64,000 bases of DNA from Halobellus sp. MBLA0158 (GCF_041477585.1 NZ_JBGNYA010000001.1:1736001-1800000), one strand, 5' to 3'. Positions 1 to 9,145 are shown, numbered from the stretch's first letter. Program-made: numbers and translations. The notes: generated by a model from the sequence alone, not told the origin.

Positions 1-345
1 GTCTGCGAGCCGGTCTTCGGGGCTCTGCTCCAGTCGGACGACGTCCACGTCGAGGTGCCTGGACTCCGTCAGCGCGATGCGGACCTCCTCGAACGCGACG
101 GCGTAGGTGGTCGTGTGGTGTCCATCGGAGCGGATTTCGGTCCCCTCCTCGAGGAGTTCGGCCTCGGTCAGCAGGTCCAGCTTCCGGTACGTGGTCGAAA
201 GCGGGATGTCACAGTTCTCCGAGAGCTCGCTCGCGGTGTGCGGCTCGTCGAGTGCCCGGATGATGGCTCTCGCGTCCTCGTCGTCGAGCGCATCGAGGAC
301 TGACCGGAGATCGGCCGATTCCTCCGCGGACGGCTCGCGCGCCAT
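1..345 (-). CDS. Winged helix-turn-helix (ArsR-like) transcriptional regulator, 3' end beyond the window
   Basis: The 115 visible residues start MAREPSAEES and run off the left edge, so the C-terminus is missing. Residues about 15-75 read as an ArsR-type winged helix: ALDDEDARAIIRALDEP, then TASELSENCDIPLSTTYRKL as the helix-turn-helix, and a wing around GTEIRSDGHHTTTYAV. Short proteins of this build are common haloarchaeal DNA-binding regulators. It is divergent from the hydrolase gene at 430, with 84 bp between the two starts, so it could control that promoter. No metal-binding cysteines are visible in the part present. The ligand and target are unknown. Confidence 0.8.
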   Translation of the reverse strand, partial: MAREPSAEESADLRSVLDALDDEDARAIIRALDEPHTASELSENCDIPLSTTYRKLDLLTEAELLEEGTEIRSDGHHTTTYAVAFEEVRIALTESRHLDVDVVRLEQSPEDRLAD

Positions 346-429
346 TATCGGAAGCGAGGAACACCGGATGTATTAATCCCTCGGGATCGGCGGGCAACAC
401 CTTTCTGCCTCTCGCGCGAACGCCGGCGC

Positions 430-1461
430 GTGACAGACCCCAAACCCTTCCGGTACGACGCCGAGGTCCCGCCGGGCAAGACCCGCCACCTCCGCTATGA
501 GATCAGCGAGACGTACCTCGGCGACCCCGTCGAGATCCCCGTGACGATCATCAACGGCGAGCACGGGGGTCCGACGGCCTTCCTCTCGGCGGCGCTCCAC
601 GGCGACGAGCTCAACGGGGTGAAGGTGCTCCAGGAGGTCGCCGGCCGCTACGACCCCGCGGAGATCCACGGGACGATCGTCTGCGTCCACGTCGCCAACG
701 TCCCCGGCTACCTCGCCCAGCAGCGCTACATCCCGATCTACGACCAGGACCTCAACCGCTCGTTCCCCGGCAAGGCCGGCTCGAACACGGCCGAGCGGAT
801 GGCCAACCAGATCTACGAGCGGTTCGTCAAGCCCTGCGACTTCGGCCTCGACTTCCACACCTCGACGCGGAACCGGACCACGATGTACCACGTCCGCGCC
901 GACACGTCGAAGCCCGACGTCGACCGCCTCGCGCGGGCCTTTGCCTCGAACCTCATCCTCTCGGGGGAGGCCGACTCGGGATCGCTCCGCACGGTCGCCA
1001 CCAACGACGGGATCCCGACGATCACCGTCGAGATGGGGCGCGCACACCGCTTCCAGCCGGCGCTGATCGACCGCGCGCTCGACGGCGTCGAGAGCGTCTT
1101 CGCCGAGTACGGACTGCTGCCGGACGCCGAGGTCAGGTGGCCCGGCTGGACCCGCGTCGTCGACAGCGGCGCCGACAAGACATGGCTCCGCGCCGACACC
1201 GGCGGCCTGGTCGAGATGCAGTACGGCCCGGTCCCGCTCGTCTACGAGGGCGACACGATCTGCACCATCTCGGATCACTTCAAGGAGCGCGAAAAGCGCG
1301 TCGCGGCGCCGTTCACGGGGCTCATCATCGGCTCGCTCCAGAACCCGGTGGCCGCGCCCGGACACCCGCTCTGTCACCTGGTGAGCGTCGACGACGCGAC
1401 GCTCCGGGAGATCGAGCGGGAGGTCGAGGCCGGGGAGTTCTCCGAGCAGGCGTGGGCGTAG
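430..1461 (+). CDS. Succinylglutamate desuccinylase / aspartoacylase family zinc hydrolase
   Basis: This 343-residue protein has the M14-like deacylase signature. HGDELNG supplies H57 and E60, DLNRSFPG (R110) is the substrate-binding loop, and DFHTS supplies H143 as the third zinc ligand. TITVEMG carries E202 as the likely general base. A C-terminal beta-domain of about 80 residues follows, as in the AstE/AspA family. Members cleave N-acyl amino acids or related amides; the acyl group and amino acid cannot be read from sequence. The start is a GTG at 430, which fits the length of relatives. No operon partner lies downstream, since the next gene is convergent. Confidence 0.88.
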   Translation: MTDPKPFRYDAEVPPGKTRHLRYEISETYLGDPVEIPVTIINGEHGGPTAFLSAALHGDELNGVKVLQEVAGRYDPAEIHGTIVCVHVANVPGYLAQQRYIPIYDQDLNRSFPGKAGSNTAERMANQIYERFVKPCDFGLDFHTSTRNRTTMYHVRADTSKPDVDRLARAFASNLILSGEADSGSLRTVATNDGIPTITVEMGRAHRFQPALIDRALDGVESVFAEYGLLPDAEVRWPGWTRVVDSGADKTWLRADTGGLVEMQYGPVPLVYEGDTICTISDHFKEREKRVAAPFTGLIIGSLQNPVAAPGHPLCHLVSVDDATLREIEREVEAGEFSEQAWA

Positions 1462-1498
1462 CGGGCGCTCCCGCTCGGGCCCGCATCCGACCCGTCGC

Positions 1499-1732
1499 TC
1501 AGTTCGCCTCGGCCTGCTCGTGGGTGTGGTGGTAAAAGCGCACGCGGGCCGCGCCGTCGACGAGCACCGGATCGAAGCAGACCCGCTGGTACCGGTCGTT
1601 GTCGAGGAGGTTCACCATAATCCCCCGGTCGTGCTCGGAGACGGAGTCGTAGTCGGCCTCGCAGACCGGACACTGATCGGGGGCGTCGTCGGGGACGCGC
1701 ACGGCCTCACGCCCCGTCGATTCCGACCGCAT
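1499..1732 (-). CDS. Small Cys/His-rich protein, translationally coupled to the macro-domain gene
   Basis: The protein has 77 residues. CPVCEADYDS (C21, C24), a later RVCFDPV cysteine and a HHTHEQ cluster near the C-terminus suggest one zinc site. Its ATG lies inside the 3' end of the macro-domain gene (26-nt overlap in another frame), so the two are probably translated together. I do not recognise a characterised family. The pattern looks like a conserved haloarchaeal hypothetical protein, and the high GC at third positions supports real coding. Confidence 0.7.
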   Translation of the reverse strand: MRSESTGREAVRVPDDAPDQCPVCEADYDSVSEHDRGIMVNLLDNDRYQRVCFDPVLVDGAARVRFYHHTHEQAEAN

Positions 1733-2222
1733 CGACGACCCGCGAGACCGTCTCGTAGCTGTCGTCCCCGTAGGTGATGAAACGGACGTCCGCGAGGGAG
1801 TCGGGCTCGAAGGCCCGGATCTCCTCGACGATGAGCCGCGCGCCCTCCTTTAAGGGAAAGCCGGCGACGCCGCACCCGAGCGCGGGGAGCACGACCGATT
1901 CGCAGCCGAGGTCGTCGGCGCGTTCGAGGGCGTTCCGCGTCGCGTCGCGGATGCTCTCGGCCGTGGCCTGTCCGTCGCCGTAGTGCGGCATCGCCGCCGC
2001 GTGGACGACGTACTCGGCGTCGAGGTCGTAGGCGTCGGTGACGGCGACGGCGCCGAGCTTGATCGGTCCCTTCGCGACGGCGGCCTGATTCAGCGCCTCG
2101 CCGCCGGCGCTGCGGAGCGCGCCCGCGACGCCCGAGCCCATCTGGAGGCTCGTCCCGGCGGCGTTGACGAGGGCGTCCGCCGACTGCTGTGCGATGTCGC
2201 CCTGGACGACGGTGAACTCCAT
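1707..2222 (-). CDS. Macro domain (ADP-ribose binding / ADP-ribosylhydrolase-like) protein
   Basis: The 171 residues form a single macro domain and nothing else. VVQGDIAQ supplies the adenine-binding Asp9, ALVNAAGTSLQMGSGVAGA (N20 and the glycine loop) is the phosphate-binding and catalytic loop, and VLPALGCGVAGFP is the second diphosphate loop. The family binds ADP-ribose, and many members remove ADP-ribose from proteins, nucleic acids or O-acetyl-ADP-ribose. I chose the ATG at 2222 over one three codons upstream because the domain begins immediately after it. It is divergent from the phosphatase at 2320 and is followed by the overlapping Cys/His mini-protein. Confidence 0.88.
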   Translation of the reverse strand: MEFTVVQGDIAQQSADALVNAAGTSLQMGSGVAGALRSAGGEALNQAAVAKGPIKLGAVAVTDAYDLDAEYVVHAAAMPHYGDGQATAESIRDATRNALERADDLGCESVVLPALGCGVAGFPLKEGARLIVEEIRAFEPDSLADVRFITYGDDSYETVSRVVDAVGIDGA

Positions 2223-2319
2223 ACCCCTCATTGTGAGTCCATCACAAAAACGTCAGCGCCGTAACGGGAACGGCCGGCGGACCGAACCGCTCTTGTCGGG
2301 GTCGGGCCCTTGCGGACGT

Positions 2320-3186
2320 ATGCGCGAGGCATCACCCGACCCCGCGGTGCTTGAGGCGGTCGCGGCGCGCGCGGTCCGCGCCGGCGGCGACTATCTCAGG
2401 CGGGCCTTCCGCGATCAGGAGATCGAAGCCGAGTACGGCACCCACGACGTGAAGTCCGCGGCCGACGAGGCGGCCGAGGCCCGGATCGTCGACGTGATCG
2501 AAGACGCCTACCCCGACCACGCGATCCACGGCGAGGAGTCCGGCCACAACGGCGAGGGCCGCTACGAGTGGGTCGTCGACCCGCTCGACGGCACCAACAA
2601 CTTCGCCGCGGGACTTCCCTCGTTCGCGTCGGCGGTCTGTGTCCTCCGCGACGGCCGCCCCCTCGTCTCGGCCGTCTACGAGCCCCTCCCGGACACGACC
2701 TACCTCGCGCGGCGCGACGGCGGCGTGACCGTCGACGGCGAACCGACGCGCGCCGAGAGCGACCGCTCGCTCCCCCAGGGCACCGTCTCGTTCGTCGTCG
2801 GCCTCCCGGCCGTCCGCGACGAGACGCACCGCGCGACCGCCGAGCGCGTCGAGCGCGCGGTCAGCGCCGAGTGCAAGCGCGTCATCAACACCTGGTCGCC
2901 CTGCGTCGACTGGGGGCTCCTCGCCACCGGCCACATCGAGGGCCTCGTCGCCTACCGGCCCGACGTCTACGAGCACTACGCCGGCACGCTGCTCGCCCGC
3001 GAGGCCGACGTCGAACGCCGGGTCGTCGACCTCGACGGCGATGGCGACGACGGCGCCGCAGAGCCCGATCCGGCCGACGAAATCGGCGTCGACGGGCTCT
3101 ACGTCGCCGCGCCCGACCGCGAGAAACTGGACGACCTCCTCGCGGCCGCGACGGGCGTGATCGACGGCGTCGACCGCTCGGGGTAG
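2320..3186 (+). CDS. Inositol monophosphatase family (type IV FBPase/IMPase) sugar phosphatase
   Basis: The 288-residue protein shows the metal-dependent phosphatase motifs: GEES (71-74) and WVVDPLDGTNNF (D87, D90, G91, T92), which bind the catalytic Mg2+ ions. The usual C-terminal W-D-x-A motif is altered (PDVYEHYAGTLLAREA), but its position is kept. Archaeal members hydrolyse inositol-1-phosphate, fructose-1,6-bisphosphate or similar sugar phosphates; the substrate is not decidable here. An acidic Asp-rich insert (about 230-250) is a halophile feature. I chose the ATG at 2320 because the upstream in-frame extension is not haloarchaeal-like in composition. Confidence 0.87.
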   Translation: MREASPDPAVLEAVAARAVRAGGDYLRRAFRDQEIEAEYGTHDVKSAADEAAEARIVDVIEDAYPDHAIHGEESGHNGEGRYEWVVDPLDGTNNFAAGLPSFASAVCVLRDGRPLVSAVYEPLPDTTYLARRDGGVTVDGEPTRAESDRSLPQGTVSFVVGLPAVRDETHRATAERVERAVSAECKRVINTWSPCVDWGLLATGHIEGLVAYRPDVYEHYAGTLLAREADVERRVVDLDGDGDDGAAEPDPADEIGVDGLYVAAPDREKLDDLLAAATGVIDGVDRSG

Positions 3187-3259
3187 GGCGTCGCGGTCGC
3201 GCCGACCGTGCGGGCGACTCTCAAGGAAGCCGAAAGTGCGTGTGGGCCCTCGCTCCGGT

Positions 3260-3955
3260 ATGGACCTGCTCCAGATGCGGTGGCGCGACGCGCTGTTCGC
3301 CCACTGGCCGGTGGACCCCGCGGTCGTCTCCGCGCGGCTCCCCGAGGGGCTCCGCGTGGCGACCTACGACGGCGACGCGTGGCTCGGCGTCGTCGGCTTC
3401 GTGATGGCGGACATCCGCCCCTGCGGGGCGCCGCTGGGGCTGTCGTTCCCGGAGCTGAACCTCCGGACGTACGTCACGCGCCCCGGGAGCGACGACCACG
3501 GCGTCTACTTCTTCAGCCTCGACGCCGACGACCGCCTCGGCGTGTCGGTCGCGCGGCGGTTCTTCGAGCTCCCGTACTACCGCGCCGAGCTCCGCGTCGA
3601 CCGAACAGAAGGCGACGACGGCCCGGAACTGACGCTGCGGCACAGGCGGACCCATCCGGACGTCCCGCCCGCGCGGTTCGTCGGGACCTATCGCCCGGTC
3701 GGCCCCGAGTCCGTCCCCGAGGCGGGGTCGCTGGAGGCGTTCCTGACCGAGAACTACCGCTTCTACACGGCCGGCGGCGGCCGGCTCTACTACGGCGACA
3801 TCGACCACCCGCCCTGGCCGCTCGCGCCGGCCGAGGCCGAGATCGAATCGAACACGCTGTTCGCCGCGAACGGCTTCGAGGCGCCCGAGGGCGAGCCGCT
3901 CGTCCACTACTCGCCCGGCACCGAGGTCACGGCGGGTCCGCTCCGCCGGATCTGA
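3260..3955 (+). CDS. DUF2071 (YqjF-like) family protein
   Basis: The 231-residue protein begins MDLLQMRWRDALFAHWPVDP, the typical opening of the DUF2071 family, followed by LPEGLRVATYDGDAWLGVVGF. The conserved NLRTYV, GVYFFSLDAD and PYYRAEL blocks of the family are all visible. These proteins are cytosolic beta-rich folds related to acetoacetate decarboxylase, and no activity is established for this branch. The ATG at 3260 is preferred because these family residues start right there. It stands alone, with 73 bp to the upstream gene and 87 bp to the next. Confidence 0.82.
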   Translation: MDLLQMRWRDALFAHWPVDPAVVSARLPEGLRVATYDGDAWLGVVGFVMADIRPCGAPLGLSFPELNLRTYVTRPGSDDHGVYFFSLDADDRLGVSVARRFFELPYYRAELRVDRTEGDDGPELTLRHRRTHPDVPPARFVGTYRPVGPESVPEAGSLEAFLTENYRFYTAGGGRLYYGDIDHPPWPLAPAEAEIESNTLFAANGFEAPEGEPLVHYSPGTEVTAGPLRRI

Positions 3956-4042
3956 GGGGGAGTCGAATCGGCCGACCGCGACGGCGCGCCGCGAGGAACC
4001 GAACCGCCGGGTTTCAAGCGCCGCCGGTCCCTGCCGTTCGCT

Positions 4043-4501
4043 ATGGTACTCGACACTGTGATGCAGACGCTGCACGTCCTCGTCGGAGCGCTGTGGGTCG
4101 GAAGCGTCGTCTTCGTCGCCGGGGCGGTCCTCCCGTCGGCGGTCGAGGGCGCGCTCGACGCCGCGCCGCTGGAATCGATCGCCGATCGGCTCGTCTACCT
4201 CTCCCGCGGCGCCTCCGTGGTGATGCTGCTTACCGGCGGCCACCTCGCCGGGACGGGGTACACGGTCGCGAGCCTCACCGGGACCTGGCGGGGCCACCTC
4301 GTCCTGGCGATGCTCGCCCTGTGGCTCGTCCTGACCGCGCTCGTCGAGATCGGTCGGAGCCGACTCGTCGACGGCCTCCGCGAGAAGCGGGTCCGAACGC
4401 CCGCCGAGGAGACGGCGACGATCTTCCGAGCGGCCGCGGTCGTCGGCGTGTTGCTCCTCGTCGACGCCGGCCTGCTTGCCTCCGGGTTCGTCCTCTACTG
4501 A
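4043..4501 (+). CDS. CopD-like four-helix membrane protein
   Basis: This 152-residue protein has four predicted membrane segments at about 8-30, 57-75, 85-105 and 130-150. The first contains HVLVGALWVGSVVFVAGAVLP, which matches the His-x3-Gly-x2-Trp-x-Gly pattern of CopD/DUF2269-type proteins. CopD relatives handle copper or bind haem in the membrane. With only one conserved histidine visible, the role here is open. The stop is followed after 5 nt by the ATG of a PH-domain membrane protein, so the genes at 4043, 4507 and 4976 look like one operon. Confidence 0.72.
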   Translation: MVLDTVMQTLHVLVGALWVGSVVFVAGAVLPSAVEGALDAAPLESIADRLVYLSRGASVVMLLTGGHLAGTGYTVASLTGTWRGHLVLAMLALWLVLTALVEIGRSRLVDGLREKRVRTPAEETATIFRAAAVVGVLLLVDAGLLASGFVLY

Positions 4502-4506
4502 GTCAG

Positions 4507-4974
4507 ATGAACCGCCTCCATCCCCGCATTCGACTGCTCTGGATCGCGCGCGCCCTGATCACGGCGGCGGTGCTCTCCGGCGTCGCGCTCGCCGCTCGCC
4601 TGACCGTCGCCCCGCCGTGGGTTCCGGCCTGGACTCCGGCGGCCGTCTTCGTCGTTTTGGCTACCCTGGGTGTCGCAAGCGCGGTCCTCCGGTACCGCGT
4701 GTGGCGCTACGAGGTCCGCGAGGACTCGCTGTACTTGGAGCGGGGCGTCCTCACTCGCGTCCGGACGGTCGTCCCGTTCGTGCGGGTCCAGCACGTCGAC
4801 ACCTCCCGGTCGCCGACCGAGCGGGCCGTCGGCCTCGCGAGCACCGTCGTCTACACGGCGGGCTCCCGCGGCGCCGACGTGTCGGTGCCGGGGCTCGCGC
4901 TCGACGACGCCGACGACCTCCGCGAGCGGCTGAAGCGCCTGGCGATCCGCTCGGAGGGCGAAGACGCGGTCTGA
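4507..4974 (+). CDS. Membrane-anchored bacterial PH domain protein (bPH2 / DUF304, YdbS-like)
   Basis: The 155 residues have two membrane helices near 14-32 and 40-58. One bPH2 domain follows: YEVREDSLYLERGVLTRVRT, then VPFVRVQHVDTSRSP and STVVYTAGSRGAD. This is the YdbS architecture, which is usually paired with a longer multi-PH partner. That partner (YdbT type) follows with a 1-nt gap. The pair most likely forms a membrane complex. In Bacillus the homologues confer resistance to antimicrobial peptides, but no function is known in archaea. Confidence 0.83.
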   Translation: MNRLHPRIRLLWIARALITAAVLSGVALAARLTVAPPWVPAWTPAAVFVVLATLGVASAVLRYRVWRYEVREDSLYLERGVLTRVRTVVPFVRVQHVDTSRSPTERAVGLASTVVYTAGSRGADVSVPGLALDDADDLRERLKRLAIRSEGEDAV

Positions 4975-4975
4975 G

Positions 4976-6637
4976 ATGGCACGGAGCCTCTCGCCGCTGT
5001 CGGTGCCGTACCGGGTGTTCCAGCGCGGGAGCGGCGTCGTCGTCGCCCTCGCGTTCGCGCTCGTCGGCGGCTTCGACCTCCCGGGGATCGGCCCCGCGGG
5101 CCCGCTCGTCGTGGCCGCGCTCGGACTCCTCGCGGCCGGCGTCCTCGTCGGGTACGAGATCGCCTACGTCCGGCGGTTCAGCTACGCGCTCTCCGCGGAC
5201 TCCCTCGACATCGAATCCGGCGTGCTCTCCCGACGGAGCCGGGAGATCCCGCTCCGGCGGATCCAGAACGTCGACATCTCGCGGAACGTGCTCCAGCGCG
5301 TCCTCGGCATCGCGGTCGCGTCCTTCGAGACCGCCGGTGGCGGCGAGACGGAGGCCGAACTCCGGTTCGTCTCCTTCGAGGAGGCGAAACGGCTCCAGCG
5401 CGAACTCGGCCGGCTGAAGCGCGGCGAGCCCGAGCCGGGCGAGGAGGGCGAAAGCCCACAGAGCGGCCCGGAGACGACGGAGCTGTTCGCACTCGACCGG
5501 AGCGAGCTGGCCATCTTGGGCGCCTTGTCGGTCGATCTCCGCGTTCCCGGGCTCCTCTTCGTCGCCGTCTCGACCCTCGGATCCAGCGTCGTCGCGGGCT
5601 ATCTCTCCGCGCTCCAGGGGATCGCCTTCGCCGCCGTCACCGGCGTCGCGCTCGTCGGGCTGGCGCTCGCCTCGTGGGTCGTGGGCGCGGCCGCCTCCGT
5701 CGTCGAGTACTACGACTTCCGGCTCGTTCGCTCCGGCGACGAACTCCAGTACGAGCGCGGGCTGCTCCAGCGCTACGACGGGTCGATCCCGTTCGACAAG
5801 ATCCAGACGCTGACGATCAGGGACAACCCCCTGAAGCGGCGGTTCGGCTACGCGACGCTGTACATCGAGACTGCCGGGTACGCGGCCGGCGGCTCGGACG
5901 GGCGCTCGCGGGGGTCGGAGGCGGCGATCCCGATCGCCGAGCGCGACCGCATCCTGGATCTCGTGGAGGCCCTAGAGCCCGTCGGCGACGTGGACTTTGA
6001 GCGCCCGCCGACCAGGGCGCGGCGGCGCTACCTCGTTCGGTACCTCCTCGTCGTCGGCGTCCTCGCGGCCGCGCTGTACGGGGCGCAGATGCTGCTGTCG
6101 CTTCCCGTTCCCTGGTGGCCGCCGCTCCTCCTGGCGCCGGTCGCGGTGTGGTTCGCGCACGCGACCTGGCGGCACCGGGGCCACTGGCTGGGCGACACCC
6201 ACGTCGTCACGCGGAACGGCGTCCTCCGGCGGGAGACGAAGATCGTGCCCTACTACCGGATCCAGACGGTCATCGACTCGCGGAACGTCTTCCAGCGCCG
6301 CCTCGACCTGGCGACGGTGACGATCGACACCGCGGGCTCGCTGTCTTTGACCGGACAGGACGCCGCCGCGGTCGACGTCGCGGGCGCGCGGGCCGACGAT
6401 CTCCGAGCGGAACTGGAAGCCCGACTCGGCCGCGCCGTCGACGCCTACCGGGCCGGCCGGGCGGGGATCGGCTTCGAAGACGAGGACCCCGCGGAATCGA
6501 CAGCGGAAGACGGGAAGGCTGAGGAGAAGGACGACAGACCGACTGACGACAGCGAAGACGTCAGTTCGCCGAACGGTCCCGACAACTCGGTGGCGAGTCG
6601 CGATCAGAACGGAAACGGCGGGCCCGACGTCGAATAG
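4976..6637 (+). CDS. Membrane protein with three bPH2/DUF304 PH domains (YdbT-like)
   Basis: The 553-residue protein repeats one unit three times: two membrane helices followed by a PH domain. The PH cores are marked by SLDIESGVLSRRSREIPLRRIQNVD (about 74-98 in segments), LQYERGLLQRYDGSIPFDKIQTL (about 257-279) and TRNGVLRRETKIVPYYRIQTV (about 411-431). Each is followed by an R-N-x-x-x-R-R/Q-x-x-G/D-x-A pattern. The C-terminal 50 residues are acidic low complexity. Only 1 nt separates it from the single-domain partner, so co-translation is likely. Confidence 0.85.
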   Translation: MARSLSPLSVPYRVFQRGSGVVVALAFALVGGFDLPGIGPAGPLVVAALGLLAAGVLVGYEIAYVRRFSYALSADSLDIESGVLSRRSREIPLRRIQNVDISRNVLQRVLGIAVASFETAGGGETEAELRFVSFEEAKRLQRELGRLKRGEPEPGEEGESPQSGPETTELFALDRSELAILGALSVDLRVPGLLFVAVSTLGSSVVAGYLSALQGIAFAAVTGVALVGLALASWVVGAAASVVEYYDFRLVRSGDELQYERGLLQRYDGSIPFDKIQTLTIRDNPLKRRFGYATLYIETAGYAAGGSDGRSRGSEAAIPIAERDRILDLVEALEPVGDVDFERPPTRARRRYLVRYLLVVGVLAAALYGAQMLLSLPVPWWPPLLLAPVAVWFAHATWRHRGHWLGDTHVVTRNGVLRRETKIVPYYRIQTVIDSRNVFQRRLDLATVTIDTAGSLSLTGQDAAAVDVAGARADDLRAELEARLGRAVDAYRAGRAGIGFEDEDPAESTAEDGKAEEKDDRPTDDSEDVSSPNGPDNSVASRDQNGNGGPDVE

Positions 6638-6658
6638 TGTCTTCGGGCCGCGTCGGCC

Positions 6659-9145
6659 TCAGTCGTCGGCGGCCATCGGCGTCTGCACCGCCGCGGGCGA
6701 CTCTTCGACGGTCGGCTCGCTCGCGTCCGCGAGGCCCGTCCATTCGAGGTTCTCCTCGTACTGGAAGGCGTCGTGGCCCCGCGTGGGGTCGACGACCGTC
6801 AGGGAGAGCCAGTCGTTGTCGAGCAGTTCGGCGAGGGTCTCGTGCTCGGCGAGGATCTCGGTGACGCGCTCGACCGGCGCGTGGATGACCGTCGAGAGCC
6901 GGAGCGGCTGGTGGTAGGGGTCGTCGTCCGCGGCCATCACCGACTGGAGCGGCAGGCCGCGCATCAGGTCGCCGCCGTTGCCCTGGTAGACGCCGACGTT
7001 TCCGACGGGGTTGTGGGTCACCTTCGAGCCGCTGCCGTAGACGCCGGTGTCGACGGTGGCGAAGTAGTACTGGGCGTTGATCCACTGGGTGACGACCATC
7101 GGCCCGGTGAGGATCGCTTCCAGCGCGTCGCCCTCGTCGTCCGTGCGCCAGTCGTAGGAGTGCAGGAACGAGCGGCCGTCGAGGTCCAGGTCAGCGGTGA
7201 GCTCCCGCGGGCCGATCACGAACCCCGCGTTGCCCGCGAGGCCCCATTCGGGACGCGTCTCGGCCCAGTCGGCGGCGCGGCGCTTCGTCTCGCTTTCCGC
7301 GGCGCCGGCGTCACCTCCCATCGTCTCGACGCGCTCGGTCGCGGCGCCGGTGGTGGCGTCCGCGAGGTCCGCGCGCAGGCGTTCGAGGTCCTCCGCGTGG
7401 CTCTCGGGCACGCCGGAGTCGAACAGCGTGATCTCGTCGGTCGTGGTGTTGTGCTCGGCGGCGACGAAGACGGTGTCGTCGGGGACGTCGATGCCGCGCT
7501 CGGCTAACGCCTCGCGGACCTCGTCGTCGTTGCAGATCGACGCCAGGACGCGGGCGTTCGGGCCGCCGGGGTTGCCGGCGCAGGCGCCGCAGTCGAGGCT
7601 CGATCCGAACGGATTGTTCGCGGTCTCGCTGGCGTGGCCCGTGAACACGACGACGCGTGCGAACTCCTCCCAGCCCATCAGCTCGAAGGCCGCGGCCGCG
7701 TACTCGACGCGCTCGTCGAAGCTCAGCCCGCTCGGCAGTCCGCCGTCGGTCGCCGCGTGCATATCGCGGTCCAGGACCGGACTGCAGAACTCGTGGGCGC
7801 TCGGGATCCGCGCGTCGAGCGCGTCGAGCGCGTCGTGGACGCGACCGGGCGACAGCGTCCGCGCGGTGAGCGCGGCGCCGTACCCGCTTCCGGCGGTCTC
7901 GACGAGGCTGAACGCGGTCGCGGCGTTGGACTTCAGGGTTTCGAGGACCGTCTCGCCGGCTTCGAGCACGCTCGTCCACCGCTCGTGGTTCGCGTGCCGG
8001 TGGTCGTGGCCGTCCGCCGGCCGCTCTTCGATGCGGTGGGCGGCGTCGACGATCGGCGGGCAGGCGTCGCTGCCGACCTCGGAGCCGTAGCCCTCGTACT
8101 GCATCGGGACGCCGAAGAAGCCGGCGTAGCCGTGGGTCTCGTAGTCGCCGGCGGACTCGACGTGCCGGCGGATGATCTCCGAACGCGTGTCGATGCAGAA
8201 GACGAGCTGGGCGTCCGGGCGGCCGTCGCTCTCGCCGCTCTCGCTGTCGGCCTCGCGGGCGGCGCTCTCGGCGGCGACGGCGTCGACCAGTTCCTCGCGG
8301 TAGGTCGCCTCCCAGGCGTTCAGCCACGCTTCGGCCAGCGGGACGTCGGCGTCTTCGCTCCCGCTCGTAGTCGTCGACGCGGCCTCGACATCCGCCTCAG
8401 CGGGGGCGATCGGCGCGCCGAACTGCTCGGCGAGCGTCAGCCGGGCGGCCAGGTAGCCGACGAGCGTGATCGGGTGCTCCGACTGCCAGACGTCGCCGTC
8501 GTCGATGCGCTGTCTGATCAGGCCGGTCCAGCCCGGCAGCGCCGTGAGGTGGTGCTCGAAGATCGCCGGCCAGCGGTCCCGCGGGAACGCGTCGAGGCGC
8601 GCTTCGAGCGCGTCGATCGGGTCCTCGGGGAGGTCAGCGATCGCTCCCGGATTGGGGATCTCGCGGTCGTGGCGCGCGACCGCCCGGAACGCCCGGTAGA
8701 ACCCCTCCGAGCGGTCCGGCATCGACCACTTCGCGCTCCCCTGGTCGAGGAACGCCGCGAGCCACTTCGTCAGGACGGCGTCGACCCGGTCCGACGGCGA
8801 CTCTCCGGGTGCGTCGCCGCCGCCCGATCCGGTGCTGTCGGCTTCGGCGGCCGCCAGCCGTTTCAGCTGCGCCTCGGGATCGGCGTCGTAGCCGCGCTCC
8901 GACAGCTCCTCGCGGAGGATCTCGCCGTCGATCTGACCACCTTCCCAGGCGCGGCGGAAGACCTCCGCGCTCGGGTAGCCGTCTCCGCCGTAGAGCCGCT
9001 CGCCGTGCTTCACGGCCACGTGGAAGGGGCGGTCTTCGAACCCGGCGAGGGGGTTCGCGGTCACGAACGAGTGGAGCGGCCAGACCCGCCCCACGGCGCT
9101 TTCTGCCTGTTCGATGCTGTCGCGGATCGCGGTCTCAGTACTCAT
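6659..9145 (-). CDS. dabA: DabA, zinc subunit of a DAB-type inorganic carbon transporter (DUF2309/UPF0753)
   Basis: The 828-residue length is typical of DabA. The carbonic-anhydrase-like zinc site is intact: FCIDTRSE gives C317 and D319, FTGHASET gives H504 and LDCGAC gives C519. The 15-residue His-Cys spacing equals that of characterised bacterial DabA. The N-terminal VWPLHSFVTANPLAGF block is a family hallmark. DabA works on the cytoplasmic face with the antiporter-like DabB to accumulate bicarbonate using the ion gradient. The start codon overlaps the end of dabB by 11 nt (ATGAGTACTGA), so translation is coupled. Acidic insertions near 100-120 and 255-310 look halophile-specific. Confidence 0.93.
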   Translation of the reverse strand: MSTETAIRDSIEQAESAVGRVWPLHSFVTANPLAGFEDRPFHVAVKHGERLYGGDGYPSAEVFRRAWEGGQIDGEILREELSERGYDADPEAQLKRLAAAEADSTGSGGGDAPGESPSDRVDAVLTKWLAAFLDQGSAKWSMPDRSEGFYRAFRAVARHDREIPNPGAIADLPEDPIDALEARLDAFPRDRWPAIFEHHLTALPGWTGLIRQRIDDGDVWQSEHPITLVGYLAARLTLAEQFGAPIAPAEADVEAASTTTSGSEDADVPLAEAWLNAWEATYREELVDAVAAESAAREADSESGESDGRPDAQLVFCIDTRSEIIRRHVESAGDYETHGYAGFFGVPMQYEGYGSEVGSDACPPIVDAAHRIEERPADGHDHRHANHERWTSVLEAGETVLETLKSNAATAFSLVETAGSGYGAALTARTLSPGRVHDALDALDARIPSAHEFCSPVLDRDMHAATDGGLPSGLSFDERVEYAAAAFELMGWEEFARVVVFTGHASETANNPFGSSLDCGACAGNPGGPNARVLASICNDDEVREALAERGIDVPDDTVFVAAEHNTTTDEITLFDSGVPESHAEDLERLRADLADATTGAATERVETMGGDAGAAESETKRRAADWAETRPEWGLAGNAGFVIGPRELTADLDLDGRSFLHSYDWRTDDEGDALEAILTGPMVVTQWINAQYYFATVDTGVYGSGSKVTHNPVGNVGVYQGNGGDLMRGLPLQSVMAADDDPYHQPLRLSTVIHAPVERVTEILAEHETLAELLDNDWLSLTVVDPTRGHDAFQYEENLEWTGLADASEPTVEESPAAVQTPMAADD

